Part shown: one piece after another, positions 15,680 to 23,957 of the stretch
How the letters are laid out: every line of letters begins with the position of its first letter
Position numbering within the stretch: the first letter of the stretch is position 1
From: an uncultured Phycisphaerales bacterium
GTDB taxonomy: Bacteria; Planctomycetota; Phycisphaerae; UBA1845; Fen-1342
Direction: 5' to 3'
Assembly (NCBI GenBank): GCA_903914415.1
Contig: CAIWOY010000417.1
Location: forward strand, 1 to 33,653
Length of the DNA stretch: 33,653 nt
Made by a program: the position numbers and the translations under genes
Notes under the pieces: model-generated
Told to the model about the DNA's origin: nothing
The model's database searches: none
What the model saw: only the letters and a program-made list of their open reading frames with translations

Positions 15680-17271
15680 GGTCGCCCGGTGTCCCCGCGA
15701 GCCGCCGAATACGGCCAGTGGGGCGGTGCGGCGATGGCGGGTGCGCTGCGGGCGCGTGGGGGGTGAGGGACGGTCAACGTAGTCTCCGTCTGCGCTTGGG
15801 CGAATAGCACGCTGGCAGTGCACATCCCCGTCACAAGGCCAAACACAGCGCTGAGCTCGTAGCTGTTGGCCAGAATGGGTTCGAAGTTGAACGTTATCAG
15901 GAACGCGGCCATCAAGGCTTTCAGGACGGTGCCTGGGCGGTGCGGCATCCGGTGTCGAGCGGCGGATACCCAGCCCGCGACGATGAGGCCGATCAGCAAT
16001 ACCAGCGGGAAGATGCCCTCAAAACCGTTCCGCGTGATGAAACCGACATATTCGTTGTGGGCCTCCAACCCGGTTGCGGATTCGATGTCGTCGCTGAGTA
16101 CCCCGCCCACCGGACCTACTCCGAACGGATTGTGGGCCAGAGTGCCCAGCGCGTCGGCAAAGGACTGCAGACGCAGGTACAGGCCCTCGTCGATTGTTCT
16201 GAAGCGGTCCACGACGCTCTCCTGCGACGTTTCTTCACTCTGGCTGGCGGTCAGCAGTTGCCCCGCCGGGACGACACCCAGCGCCCCGATCACCAGGAAG
16301 AGCAACACCGGCGCCCGGGCGCGTCGATTGGCGAGCAGGCACGGCAACAACAGCCCCAGAACGACCAACGCTCCGCGCGTGCGCTCCACCGCAGCCGTCC
16401 CACCCAGGTACAGCGCGTTGGCCAGCATGACCAGCCGCAAGTAGAACGGTGCCCGGTGCAACCGGATCAGGATGATCAGTATCGACGCCACGCATAGGCA
16501 CGAAGTGCTATTCGGGTTCCGTAACAGTCCGCCGAACCGTCCGATTCTCTCATGATAGGTCCAAACGTCGCTGTAGTAGAGCACCCGTTCGCCTGTGAGG
16601 GTGTAGATCCACACCGTCGCTGCCGCGAACGCCGCCAGGAACGGTATCAGGTCCAGCAGAATGCCCGCTTCGCCCCGGCGCAGAATTGCCGCCCCAGCCG
16701 CCGCAAAGAGCAGGATCGGCACGTACATCCTGAGAGTGACGTTCAGACCCTGCACCAGTCCGGCGGGCGAAAACGACGCGGCGACGAGCCATGCAATGCT
16801 GAGCGCCGCCGTCATCATGAAAAGCGGCAGCCGCAGGTGCTCGGCCCCCTTCGTCAGCAACGTGCGCTGCCGCGAACGCAGGCTCTCGAGCACGATGGCC
16901 ACGATGACCAGGAACGTGGACGGCGTGAGGCTGAAGATCCAAACGGAAACCGGGCTGAAATAGTTGTTCTCATAGAAGAACAGATACGTCATGGAAAGGA
17001 AGACGCGTCCGGCGAGGGTCTTCGCCGCGAGCATCCCGACCAGCATCACGACGAAACCTTCGATGATGACGCTCTGCCGGGCCGCGTGTGACTCGCCCAG
17101 CAGGACGCTGGCCGGAGCCGTGAGCGCGAACGCAACCGCGATGGCCAGGAGGCCTTCGCGGAGTATCTGTGCCAGCGACGTCTGACGCGCATCGTTGGCC
17201 TCTGACGCCGTCGCGGGGATGATCGGTTCCGCGGCGAGCGGGTTGGGCGACATCATGCTGAAAGTGGACAT
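15676..17271 (-). CDS. O-antigen ligase / Wzy-type polymerase membrane protein
   Basis: A 531-residue membrane protein with about 10-12 hydrophobic segments. The large loop before the last helices carries ATGLEAHNEYVGFITRNGFEG, matching the Wzy_C/O-antigen ligase signature (conserved His-Asn followed by a Gly-rich turn). It would polymerise or transfer lipid-linked glycan on the periplasmic side. The ATG at 17271 (MSTFSMM) is preferred to a GTG at 17316 because the extra 15 residues look non-native; GGAG lies about 12 nt upstream of the ATG, which is long. It overlaps the next gene by 4 bp. A 221-bp spacer separates it from the methyltransferase gene upstream. Confidence 0.85.
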   Translation of the reverse strand: MSTFSMMSPNPLAAEPIIPATASEANDARQTSLAQILREGLLAIAVAFALTAPASVLLGESHAARQSVIIEGFVVMLVGMLAAKTLAGRVFLSMTYLFFYENNYFSPVSVWIFSLTPSTFLVIVAIVLESLRSRQRTLLTKGAEHLRLPLFMMTAALSIAWLVAASFSPAGLVQGLNVTLRMYVPILLFAAAGAAILRRGEAGILLDLIPFLAAFAAATVWIYTLTGERVLYYSDVWTYHERIGRFGGLLRNPNSTSCLCVASILIILIRLHRAPFYLRLVMLANALYLGGTAAVERTRGALVVLGLLLPCLLANRRARAPVLLFLVIGALGVVPAGQLLTASQSEETSQESVVDRFRTIDEGLYLRLQSFADALGTLAHNPFGVGPVGGVLSDDIESATGLEAHNEYVGFITRNGFEGIFPLVLLIGLIVAGWVSAARHRMPHRPGTVLKALMAAFLITFNFEPILANSYELSAVFGLVTGMCTASVLFAQAQTETTLTVPHPPRARSAPAIAAPPHWPYSAARGDTGRP

Positions 17272-17492
17272 TGGTCGCTTACGCTCCAGTATCGTGGCCA
17301 GCGGCGATGCCAGCACTGCGCTTTGCCCTGCGCGGCCAACCGGCGCGCGGCGCCCGGCCGCATGCCGCCGCGCGACGTAACCGATCGCGGCGCGGCGCCG
17401 AGCCGGTGCTGCCTCGGGCGGCGAGTGATCTCCTCATCGACAACTCCGTCTGAAGCGCGCCCAGAAACCGCGCAGCGCGACACCTGGACTGC

Positions 17493-18425
17493 TCAGGCCT
17501 TACGCAAGACGTACGTCCCGCGGGTCGTGAATAGCTCGCACACAACCGGGAGGTTGGCGAGGGCCCTGAATACCCAGCGCACTGGCATCCACAGCCCCGC
17601 GCGTCGGTCAAAGAGCGGAACGTGCTCCCGCAGCTCGACGGCCCATGGATTCCGGCGCAGCGCGCGACGAAAGCCGCCCAGGGTGATGCCGTTGAGCACG
17701 TGCGACTTCTCCCAGGCCGCAAGTTCCCGGCTCCGGCGGCTGTACCAACGCGCCGCTGGTCCGCGCTCGTCCAGAATACGATTGTAGGCTCGTGTCAGGG
17801 TCCGGCCGGAGAATAACCAAGTCAGGCAAGGCACAGCGCTCGCCTGGCTGAGGTGGTGGTCGCACGGGCTGTAGTACGGTGGGAAAACGGCAATGAAATG
17901 CCCGCCGGGCTTGAGCGTGCGCCAGCATTCCGCCAGCACGGCGCCGTAATCCCGGACATGCTCGAGCACGTCCAACGACACGATGGTGTCGAACTTCACG
18001 TCCTCGTAGGGCAGGCTTTCGCCGAACCCTTTGACATAGTGCGCATTCAGGTTCCGCGCGCGGGCGAAAGCCTGTGCCGCCGAAACGAATACGTCGTCCA
18101 CGTCCAATCCGTGGAGTTCGCGGATCCCGTGTACCTCGGCCCACCGCGCGCTGCGCCCGCCCGTGAAACAACCGAGGTCGAGCACAACCCGGTCACGCAG
18201 GTACCGTTCCGGGCCGCAGGGCAGACGCGCCGCCAGGGCGTCAGCCTGCACTTCACACTCGTAACGCCACTGCGACGACTTGCGCATCAGCTCCTGTCGG
18301 TACTCCAGCGAGCCGTTCCGGAACGCCTCGGTTTCGAAGATCTCCGCGCAACTCAGGCTATCCGGGCTGGGAAAGCGCGTTTTCAGCCGCATGATGCGAT
18401 ACGCGAGTCCTTCGGTGATCCGCAC
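17493..18425 (-). CDS. Class I SAM-dependent methyltransferase
   Basis: A 310-residue protein with a Rossmann methyltransferase core. Motif I is VVLDLGCFTGGRSARW, the acidic end of strand 2 is LHGLDVDD, motif II is FDTIVSLDVLEHV, and LKPGGHFIAVFPP follows. It probably methylates a sugar hydroxyl or other part of the polysaccharide unit in the cytosol; the target is not deducible. The GTG at 18425 is chosen because GGAG (18434-18437 on the complement) lies 8 nt upstream; an ATG at 18392 lacks such a site. It follows the other methyltransferase gene by 60 bp on the same strand. Confidence 0.83.
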   Translation of the reverse strand: MRITEGLAYRIMRLKTRFPSPDSLSCAEIFETEAFRNGSLEYRQELMRKSSQWRYECEVQADALAARLPCGPERYLRDRVVLDLGCFTGGRSARWAEVHGIRELHGLDVDDVFVSAAQAFARARNLNAHYVKGFGESLPYEDVKFDTIVSLDVLEHVRDYGAVLAECWRTLKPGGHFIAVFPPYYSPCDHHLSQASAVPCLTWLFSGRTLTRAYNRILDERGPAARWYSRRSRELAAWEKSHVLNGITLGGFRRALRRNPWAVELREHVPLFDRRAGLWMPVRWVFRALANLPVVCELFTTRGTYVLRKA

Positions 18426-18485
18426 GTCAACTTCTCCGTCTGGCGTTACCCGCGGCACGCAGCGGGCCGCCGCCGCTCGGACAAT

Positions 18486-19322
18486 CTATAGCCGCAATGC
18501 CGCCGACCTGCCAGGCCCGGCGCTGGGCGCGGCGTCCGAGACGCGGTACACGCCCATCAGGTACGCGCTGAACCACGGGGCGTTTCCGAGTCGGGGCAAG
18601 CCGAGGCGAGTGCGCCACCGCCGGATTACGCCGAGTACCTGGAGGCCGAAGTAGAGCGCGCCGTTCGTCGTGTTGACGACCTCGCACCGCTTGAGCAATT
18701 CCGGATCGAATCCGCCCAGGTAGCCCTTGAACAGCGGCTGCAGACCATGCTGTTGCTCGAACTCGCACCAGCGCCCCAGCGTCATGGTGTCGAGGTTGTG
18801 TTCGGCTAGCAGCTTGGGGGCCATGCGGCGCATGAACCATTCGTTCACGCCGCGGAAGTTCGGACAGCCCAGCGCGAGGAGACCGCCCGGCTTGACAAAC
18901 GCGAGATGCCGGGCGACCACCTGGGGCAGGTCGGCAAAGTGCTCGATCACGCCGAGCGAGTAGGCGACATCGAACGGACCCAGCCGGCTGGTGGGGTCCA
19001 TCAGGTCCATTTCATGCACGAAGCCGGGGATGCCGAGGGCGGCAAAATTGCGGCGGGTGACTTCGCAACCTACAGGCGAGTAGTCCAGGCAATGCACCTC
19101 GTGTCCGTGCGTCTTGTGAATGTAGGCCAGATACGGTCCTGGTGCTCCGCCGACCTTTAGCACAGTCGCCTTGCCCCTAGGCAGGTAGCGGTCGAGCACA
19201 TCCAGGATGTCGTTGAGTAGCAGGGCGTGCGGTTGCCGGTAATGCTCCAATGGCAGTCGCACCCCGGCCCATGCCTCGTCCCAACGACCGACCAAGGTGA
19301 GGTTTGTCGCACTCGGGTTCAT
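18486..19322 (-). CDS. SAM-dependent methyltransferase with atypical motif I
   Basis: A 278-residue class I methyltransferase-like protein. Motif I reads TVLKVGGAPGPYLAYI, with Lys where Asp or Glu is usual in VLDLG. The following elements are normal: VHCLDYSPVG, FDVAYSLGVIEHFADL and VKPGGLLALGCPNFRG. The altered motif could change cofactor binding, but GGAPG still offers a glycine loop. It lies between the flippase gene (175 bp upstream) and the second methyltransferase gene. The ATG at 19322 has only a weak GAG upstream. A role in decorating the polysaccharide is inferred from context. Confidence 0.78.
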   Translation of the reverse strand: MNPSATNLTLVGRWDEAWAGVRLPLEHYRQPHALLLNDILDVLDRYLPRGKATVLKVGGAPGPYLAYIHKTHGHEVHCLDYSPVGCEVTRRNFAALGIPGFVHEMDLMDPTSRLGPFDVAYSLGVIEHFADLPQVVARHLAFVKPGGLLALGCPNFRGVNEWFMRRMAPKLLAEHNLDTMTLGRWCEFEQQHGLQPLFKGYLGGFDPELLKRCEVVNTTNGALYFGLQVLGVIRRWRTRLGLPRLGNAPWFSAYLMGVYRVSDAAPSAGPGRSAALRL

Positions 19323-19497
19323 CTGGCTCGATCAGCCTCTGTGGCGTTGCCCAATAACTCCCGGTGAACCGCACGCCGCCGCGGCAGTCGGGCTCACCGC
19401 GTGAATTTTGCGCACTTCTCTCCGATCCGAGGCGGCTGCCGCCTGCTCTCGGCCCCCTGTTCCTTACGGGGCCGGGCTTTTCTCCCGGGCACTTCCG

Positions 19498-20829
19498 TCA
19501 CGACGCCTGCTGCTCAGCCGCGATCCGCCGATCCACGACGACACGCGTCGCGATGATCGCTAGGGTGCTCCCTACGACCTGAGTGCCCGTCACGGCCGCG
19601 GCGGCCCCGACAATGCCGGCGCGCGGGATCAACAGCAGACACAGTACCACATTCGTAGTCAACTGCACGAGCGCCACGCCGAGGTTCAGCTTGACGGCGT
19701 TGAGGATTATCATGCCATGCTGAAATGGCGCACTGATCGCATAGGGGATCAATCCGCACAACAGCACGACCGATGGCCAATACCCGCCGCCATACCGCTG
19801 GCCGAAGACCAGGCGAATGACCCAGAATCCCACGAGTAACCACACTGCGGCCGCGGCCGCAACGAAGGCACACTGCTTGAGGGCCAACTCGCGTTGTCGG
19901 GCCCGCATTTGCCGCGGAACGTGCAACAGCCCCGATAGGTAAGGAAAGGCGACCCGCATCAGGGAGTCCGGCAGCAGCCGTGTGCCGCTCGCGACCAGCA
20001 GGGCGACCGCGTATACACCGATCTGTGCGTCGGGGACGCCCAGGTGGCGCATGAGTACGATGGCCGCGGCGGCGTTGACGTGGCCAGTCGCGTTGGCCAG
20101 CATACTTATGAAGCCGAACGAGACGAGCTTTTTGACCAGGGCCAGCGACGGCCACAGCCAGCCCAGGTGCGCGCGGGTAACCGCGAGCAGGAGGACAAGA
20201 TTGACGAGGGGGGCCACGGAAACGGTCACGAAGTAGCCAGGGAGCTTCCAGCGGTACGTCGCGCCGATTACCAGCACCAGCCCAATGAGCTGCGTGATGA
20301 CCGTGTAGCGCGCCGAGCGTTTAATCTCCTTGCGCGCCTGCATAAAGAGCAGCGGCGAGCCGGCCAGCGCTGCCAAGGGGATGTACGGTATGACTAGCAG
20401 CATGTAGCCGCGTAGGGCGCGGTCCTGCGGCCCAACGCCGAGCATGAGCAGCGCCGCCAGGTAAAGCAGGGTCGTCAGGGCGGTCGAGACGGCGCTACAG
20501 AGCAGGCAAGCCACATACAGCCGGCGTTTCTGCTCAGCGCTGACAGGCTCGGACGCGAATTTCAGCAAGGCAGTGCAGATGCCCAAGTCCGCGACGACGA
20601 CCACCACGGCCAGGATGGTCATGACGTAGGTCATCTGGCCCAGTTCCGCCTCGCTGAGAATCCGGGCGAGCAGAATCCGCTGGATCATGCTCATGCCCTG
20701 GGTTCCGACGAGCGCAGCGAAGACGTGCGGCACACCGGTGTGCCCAAGCCGCGTCACGTCCTTACGCGTGATCTGCGTCAGGCGGCGTAGCCGGCTGGTT
20801 TGCGGCGGATCCGTGTGTACGCTCGTCAT
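19498..20829 (-). CDS. Polysaccharide flippase (Wzx-like, MOP superfamily)
   Basis: A 443-residue integral membrane protein with about 12 hydrophobic helices spread over its whole length, as in MOP-superfamily Wzx flippases. The N-terminal helix region has FAALVGTQGMSMIQRILLARILSEAELGQMTYV, matching polysaccharide biosynthesis proteins of the PST type. It would flip undecaprenyl-linked repeat units from the cytosolic to the periplasmic leaflet. The ATG at 20829 (MTSVHTD) follows GGAG by about 4 nt; a longer frame from 20892 would run into the preceding gene and is rejected. The 175-bp spacer downstream holds one GC-rich hairpin and nothing else recognised. Confidence 0.87.
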   Translation of the reverse strand: MTSVHTDPPQTSRLRRLTQITRKDVTRLGHTGVPHVFAALVGTQGMSMIQRILLARILSEAELGQMTYVMTILAVVVVVADLGICTALLKFASEPVSAEQKRRLYVACLLCSAVSTALTTLLYLAALLMLGVGPQDRALRGYMLLVIPYIPLAALAGSPLLFMQARKEIKRSARYTVITQLIGLVLVIGATYRWKLPGYFVTVSVAPLVNLVLLLAVTRAHLGWLWPSLALVKKLVSFGFISMLANATGHVNAAAAIVLMRHLGVPDAQIGVYAVALLVASGTRLLPDSLMRVAFPYLSGLLHVPRQMRARQRELALKQCAFVAAAAAVWLLVGFWVIRLVFGQRYGGGYWPSVVLLCGLIPYAISAPFQHGMIILNAVKLNLGVALVQLTTNVVLCLLLIPRAGIVGAAAAVTGTQVVGSTLAIIATRVVVDRRIAAEQQAS

Positions 20830-20863
20830 GGCGCTCCGTCCTGCGGTCCAACGTTGTTCGCGG

Positions 20864-21940
20864 TCAATTGGGTTCCCGTGCCATTCGCTCATAGAGAGCC
20901 AGCAGGTCTTCGTGGCAGTTCCAGCGGTAGGTCGTGGCTGGCGTTTCGCCCCGCAATGCGCGGGAGGTCGCGGCGGCCAGGTCGACGGCGTCCCCAGAGC
21001 GGAATAGCAGCGTGCCGCGCGGCCGCACGCACACGTCGGACGCGATTGCCGGCACGCCGAAGTACATGGCTTCTCCGATGCTCAATGGCCACCCGTCCGT
21101 GCGTGTTGGCCGCACCATCGCCTGGGAGACCTCGAGGATCGGATAATACTCGCAGCCTTCGGTTACCCAGCAGACGTGCTCGGCGACGCCGAGGCTCGCG
21201 GCCAGCTCCTGCGTCTGAAGCCACAGGTCCCGGTTGCAGCTCGGGATGCCGCACACGGCAGCGATCAACCCGAGTTCCGGGAAATCCGCGCGGAGCACGC
21301 GCAGCGCCTGCAACGCGAGGTCGAAGCCGTACAGGTCTTCGCGCGTCCCCGTCCTCGTCCACTCTATCCAGCCGTTCACGCTGACGATTGGGTGATGCCG
21401 CCGGGCGAAGTCCCAGACCCGCGCCGGCACCGCATCGCGGTCGGCCTGCGCCGGCACCGGGGGGACGAACGCCGGGATCATCGACAGGGGTACGTGCGCT
21501 CCGGCAATGCGGCGCACCGTGTCAGCCACATGATCGTTGACGGCCACGATATGATCGAACAGCCGCAGCGTTGTGCGGATGATGATGCGCGCACTTCGGC
21601 TGGCGCAATTCCAGCGCCGCTGCAACCCCTCGTTGTGCACGGTCAGAATGGTCGGACGCTGCCGAAGCGGCTTCGTGGAGATACCCAGCGCCCACGTGTG
21701 CCAGGTGGTGGTGTGGAGATGGACGAGGGCGTCGTACTCCCTCAGGGCGACCCAAGGGGATACAAGCTCGTTCCGGACGCGGTAAATGTGCTGCGCCGGG
21801 TTGCCCGCGCCGCACGAGGCGTAGACGACGGGGTGATGTCCGGCCAGGAGCAGGTGTCTGCGCATGCGCTTGATGTGCATGCTGATGCCGCCGATATTGC
21901 CGCCGAAGTCTGGATAGGGACCGAGCAGCGCGATTCGCAT
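20864..21940 (-). CDS. GT4-type glycosyltransferase
   Basis: A 358-residue GT-B glycosyltransferase. It starts MRIALLGPYPDFGGNIGGISMHI, the N-terminal loop typical of GT4 enzymes that bind an acceptor near Gly-rich segments. The C-terminal donor site contains VRPTRTDGWPLSIGEAMYFGVPAIASDV, matching the GT4 E-x7-E region. It likely adds one sugar to the repeat unit in the cytosol. The stop is 34 bp before the flippase start. The ATG at 21940 has AGGT upstream, a modest ribosome-binding site. Upstream lies the 533-bp gene-poor stretch. Confidence 0.88.
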   Translation of the reverse strand: MRIALLGPYPDFGGNIGGISMHIKRMRRHLLLAGHHPVVYASCGAGNPAQHIYRVRNELVSPWVALREYDALVHLHTTTWHTWALGISTKPLRQRPTILTVHNEGLQRRWNCASRSARIIIRTTLRLFDHIVAVNDHVADTVRRIAGAHVPLSMIPAFVPPVPAQADRDAVPARVWDFARRHHPIVSVNGWIEWTRTGTREDLYGFDLALQALRVLRADFPELGLIAAVCGIPSCNRDLWLQTQELAASLGVAEHVCWVTEGCEYYPILEVSQAMVRPTRTDGWPLSIGEAMYFGVPAIASDVCVRPRGTLLFRSGDAVDLAAATSRALRGETPATTYRWNCHEDLLALYERMAREPN

Positions 21941-22473
21941 GTTTGACCTACGGCCGCACGGGAGTCTGCCGGGCCGCTCCGCACTTTCGGGCAGCTACCG
22001 AACGGCGCATCTCTGAATCCTCAGGCAATGGTCGCCGAGCGACATAGGCGTACCGATAAGTCTGGCGCTCCGGCGCCGGACGTCGGCCAGCAAGGCGTCC
22101 CCTGCAGCGTTGTCCAGGATGTGGAGCGAGAAACAATGCTGACCCTCGCCGCACACGGGATCGAACGTCGCCGCCGCCCACTCCCACGGAGCGGACAACA
22201 CCACCCGGGCCACGAGACTTTCGCCTTAGTGCGCCCAACAGAACCCCCCTCCCTTTCAGGGAGGGGCCGGGGGAGGGTTGAAACGCCCAGGTCTTGATAG
22301 GGACTCTTAGCCCGTCCGCACGCACGAGAAGACCGGATCGCCGCCGCGCCTTGCCCCAGGCGCGCGCCGGCAGCGTGGGAGATTGGCGCTGGACCAGGGC
22401 CGCGATCTGGCCCCGGTGTGGCGAGAAGTTCATGTTCCCGCCGAGTGCCATGCTGACGAACATCGCCATCTCC
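21941..22473 (-). other. Gene-poor 533-bp stretch with a probable decayed gene and repeat copy 2
   Basis: Directly after the ATP-grasp stop (22474-22476) comes GGGAG and, 6 nt later, an ATG at 22463 on the minus strand. The frame begins plausibly (MFVSMALGGNMNFSPHRGQ) but becomes Arg/Gly-rich shadow-like sequence once it enters the 86-bp repeat at 22226-22311. It stays open to 21948. In a different frame, 21995 to about 22215 reads like real protein (WEWAAATFDPVCGEGQH, HILDNAAGDALLADVRRR) but is closed by an upstream TAA at the repeat edge. The likeliest reading is a small gene disrupted by the repeat and a frameshift. No family was recognised. Confidence 0.45.
22226..22311 (+). repeat. Dispersed 86-bp palindromic repeat, copy 2
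   Basis: This is the second copy of the element at 5895-5980, in the same orientation and aligning without gaps. The hairpin core is CCCCTCCCT, a TTC turn, then AGGGAGGGG. It is bracketed by identical CTTAG pentamers at 22225-22229 and 22306-22310, which may be a target duplication or the element's own ends. It lies inside the decayed stretch between the ATP-grasp and glycosyltransferase genes. Confidence 0.8.
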
Positions 22474-23634
22474 CTAGACCCGGACCCCACGGTGGTGCCA
22501 GTAGTGGGCCGGGTCTGTGATCTGAAGCACCTCGCGCAGGCCGCCCAGGGGAATCTGGTAGCAGTCCAGGCCAAACCCCAGGTTCGCCTCGATGGCCAGC
22601 GGTCCGTCTCGGGCCAGGGCGATGTCCAGCCCCAGATAGGTGAAATACGGTAGCTTCTGCGCCAATTCGACGGCAAACGCCTTGATCTCCTCCCACCTGG
22701 GAATCTGGTAGTCGTGAAAAACGAAGTTGCTATCGGGGTGTTTCTCGCAGCGCTCACACAGCTCCGAGATCAGGTATGACGCCGTTCGGCCGGTCGCAAC
22801 GTCGATCCCCAGCGCCAGCCCGCCTTGGCAGAAATTGTCGACCTGTTTGCCGCCGCGCCCGATGCGCTGGACGGCGCACAGTACGCGCACGCGACCGCTC
22901 TTGTTCTCCGTTGCGATCCGAAACGTGTTCACGGAAGTCGGGTAGACCAGCGCCAGCTCGGGGGCTTGCTCCACGCCCGCCTGAACAATGTAGTTGTTCT
23001 GCGCGCCGATACGGTTCAGGAACTCCTCGGAAAAAACGTCATTGCTGTCGCTGCGGTACTCGCGCCCGTCGCTTTGATGAAACACATAGATACCGTGGCC
23101 GCCGCGGCCGTCGGCGGGCTTCACGAAGATCGTTGGACACGCTGTTTCCGTCAGCTCTCCCAGCACGCGCTCGTATGAGATGCTTGTCAGGCCGCGATCG
23201 CAGATTCGATTGTGGACGACCGTGCACACGGTGCGCGGCTGCCGGATCCCGACACCGCGGAATAGCTGCTCCGTAACGATCTTGTCGTCCAGGAGCATCG
23301 CGTACTGGCGGGTGTCGTAGTAGGGCAGGTAAAGGCGATAGAAGTAGAACTCGGGAACGTAATTCAGAAGCTCGGCATCCGATAGGTCGCGGTCCGCCCG
23401 GAATAAGTCATACCGATAGTAATGGAGCGGTTGACAGCCCCAGAACTTGCGGCACAGCGACATTTCCCTGCGAATCCGCGCGGCGGGTTTCTTCGTGTCG
23501 CATCTCTGCCAGCGCTGCAGGGCGTGTTGCATAGGCCGGAACGCGCGGGGGAACTGGTACCGATGCAGCTGCTCTTGCAGCTTGAGCGCGAGGTAGGCCT
23601 CAATTACTCTCCGCAGGCGTCGCTTGATGTCCAT
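22474..23634 (-). CDS. Sugar-transfer-associated ATP-grasp protein
   Basis: A 386-residue ATP-grasp enzyme of the type found in polysaccharide clusters (ATPgrasp_ST). The N-terminal helical part has RKFWGCQPLHYYRYDLF and YVPEFYFYRLYLPYYD, then LLDDKIVTEQLFRGVGI, the usual lead-in to an ATP-grasp fold. FVKPADGRGGHGIYVF is the Gly-rich ATP loop. NTFRIATENKSGRVRV and YLGLDIALARDGPLAIEANLGFGLD carry the metal and ATP ligands (Asp, Glu, Asn). ATP-grasp enzymes join a carboxylate to an amine via an acyl phosphate, so it may attach an amino acid or similar group to a sugar; the substrate is unknown. ATG 23634 has AAGGAG 8 nt upstream and overlaps the preceding frame's stop as TGATG. Confidence 0.85.
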   Translation of the reverse strand: MDIKRRLRRVIEAYLALKLQEQLHRYQFPRAFRPMQHALQRWQRCDTKKPAARIRREMSLCRKFWGCQPLHYYRYDLFRADRDLSDAELLNYVPEFYFYRLYLPYYDTRQYAMLLDDKIVTEQLFRGVGIRQPRTVCTVVHNRICDRGLTSISYERVLGELTETACPTIFVKPADGRGGHGIYVFHQSDGREYRSDSNDVFSEEFLNRIGAQNNYIVQAGVEQAPELALVYPTSVNTFRIATENKSGRVRVLCAVQRIGRGGKQVDNFCQGGLALGIDVATGRTASYLISELCERCEKHPDSNFVFHDYQIPRWEEIKAFAVELAQKLPYFTYLGLDIALARDGPLAIEANLGFGLDCYQIPLGGLREVLQITDPAHYWHHRGVRV

Positions 23635-23957
23635 CAAGGGGCTCCTTGCCAGGTCGAGATTGCCTCGACACAGTCGAGCTGAAGCTCCATCGGCCCCAGG
23701 CGCTCCCGAACCATCTGGCGGATCTTGGCTTCGTCAGGTTCCCCGTACGCGGGCACGACGACGATCCGCATGGCACCCGGGGCACCTCCACGCTGGCTCG
23801 GCGGCGCGTCCGGCTCGTGACGGCGGCTGGCCAGCCTGGCCGCTCGCGCAAGTCGTGCGCCAGTCATCCCGACGGCAGCACGGAGCCGGTGCGCAAATAT
23901 GCGGACATGCAGGCTGTCGCGGCCGCCGCCGAGCACGCAACGCTGGTCACTACACAC
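23634..23957 (-). pseudogene. Probable remnant of a second CapK-type C-terminal domain (107-residue frame)
   Basis: A GTG at 23957, preceded by GGAGGA inside the end of the CapK gene, opens a 107-residue frame that ends as TGATG at the ATP-grasp start. Its last 45 residues (MRIVVVPAYGEPDEAKIRQ, then MVRERLGPMELQLDCVEAIS) align well by eye with the C-terminal subdomain of CapK/PaaK ligases. The intact CapK next door has LRFVPAVDLTPERLAEIR and LGLELEFQAVPEIP at the equivalent place. The first 60 residues are Arg-rich and match nothing. The frame stops before the Gly-Gly-Lys motif expected at the end. This looks like the relic of a duplicated or replaced ligase. It could instead be a real small coupled protein. 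Confidence 0.45.

Noticed and set aside
19451-19481. GGCCCC/GGGGCC hairpin followed by TTTT on the plus strand, terminator-like
   Set aside because: No plus-strand gene precedes it; on the minus strand, where the operon runs, the T-run is on the wrong side. It may still be a pause or processing structure.
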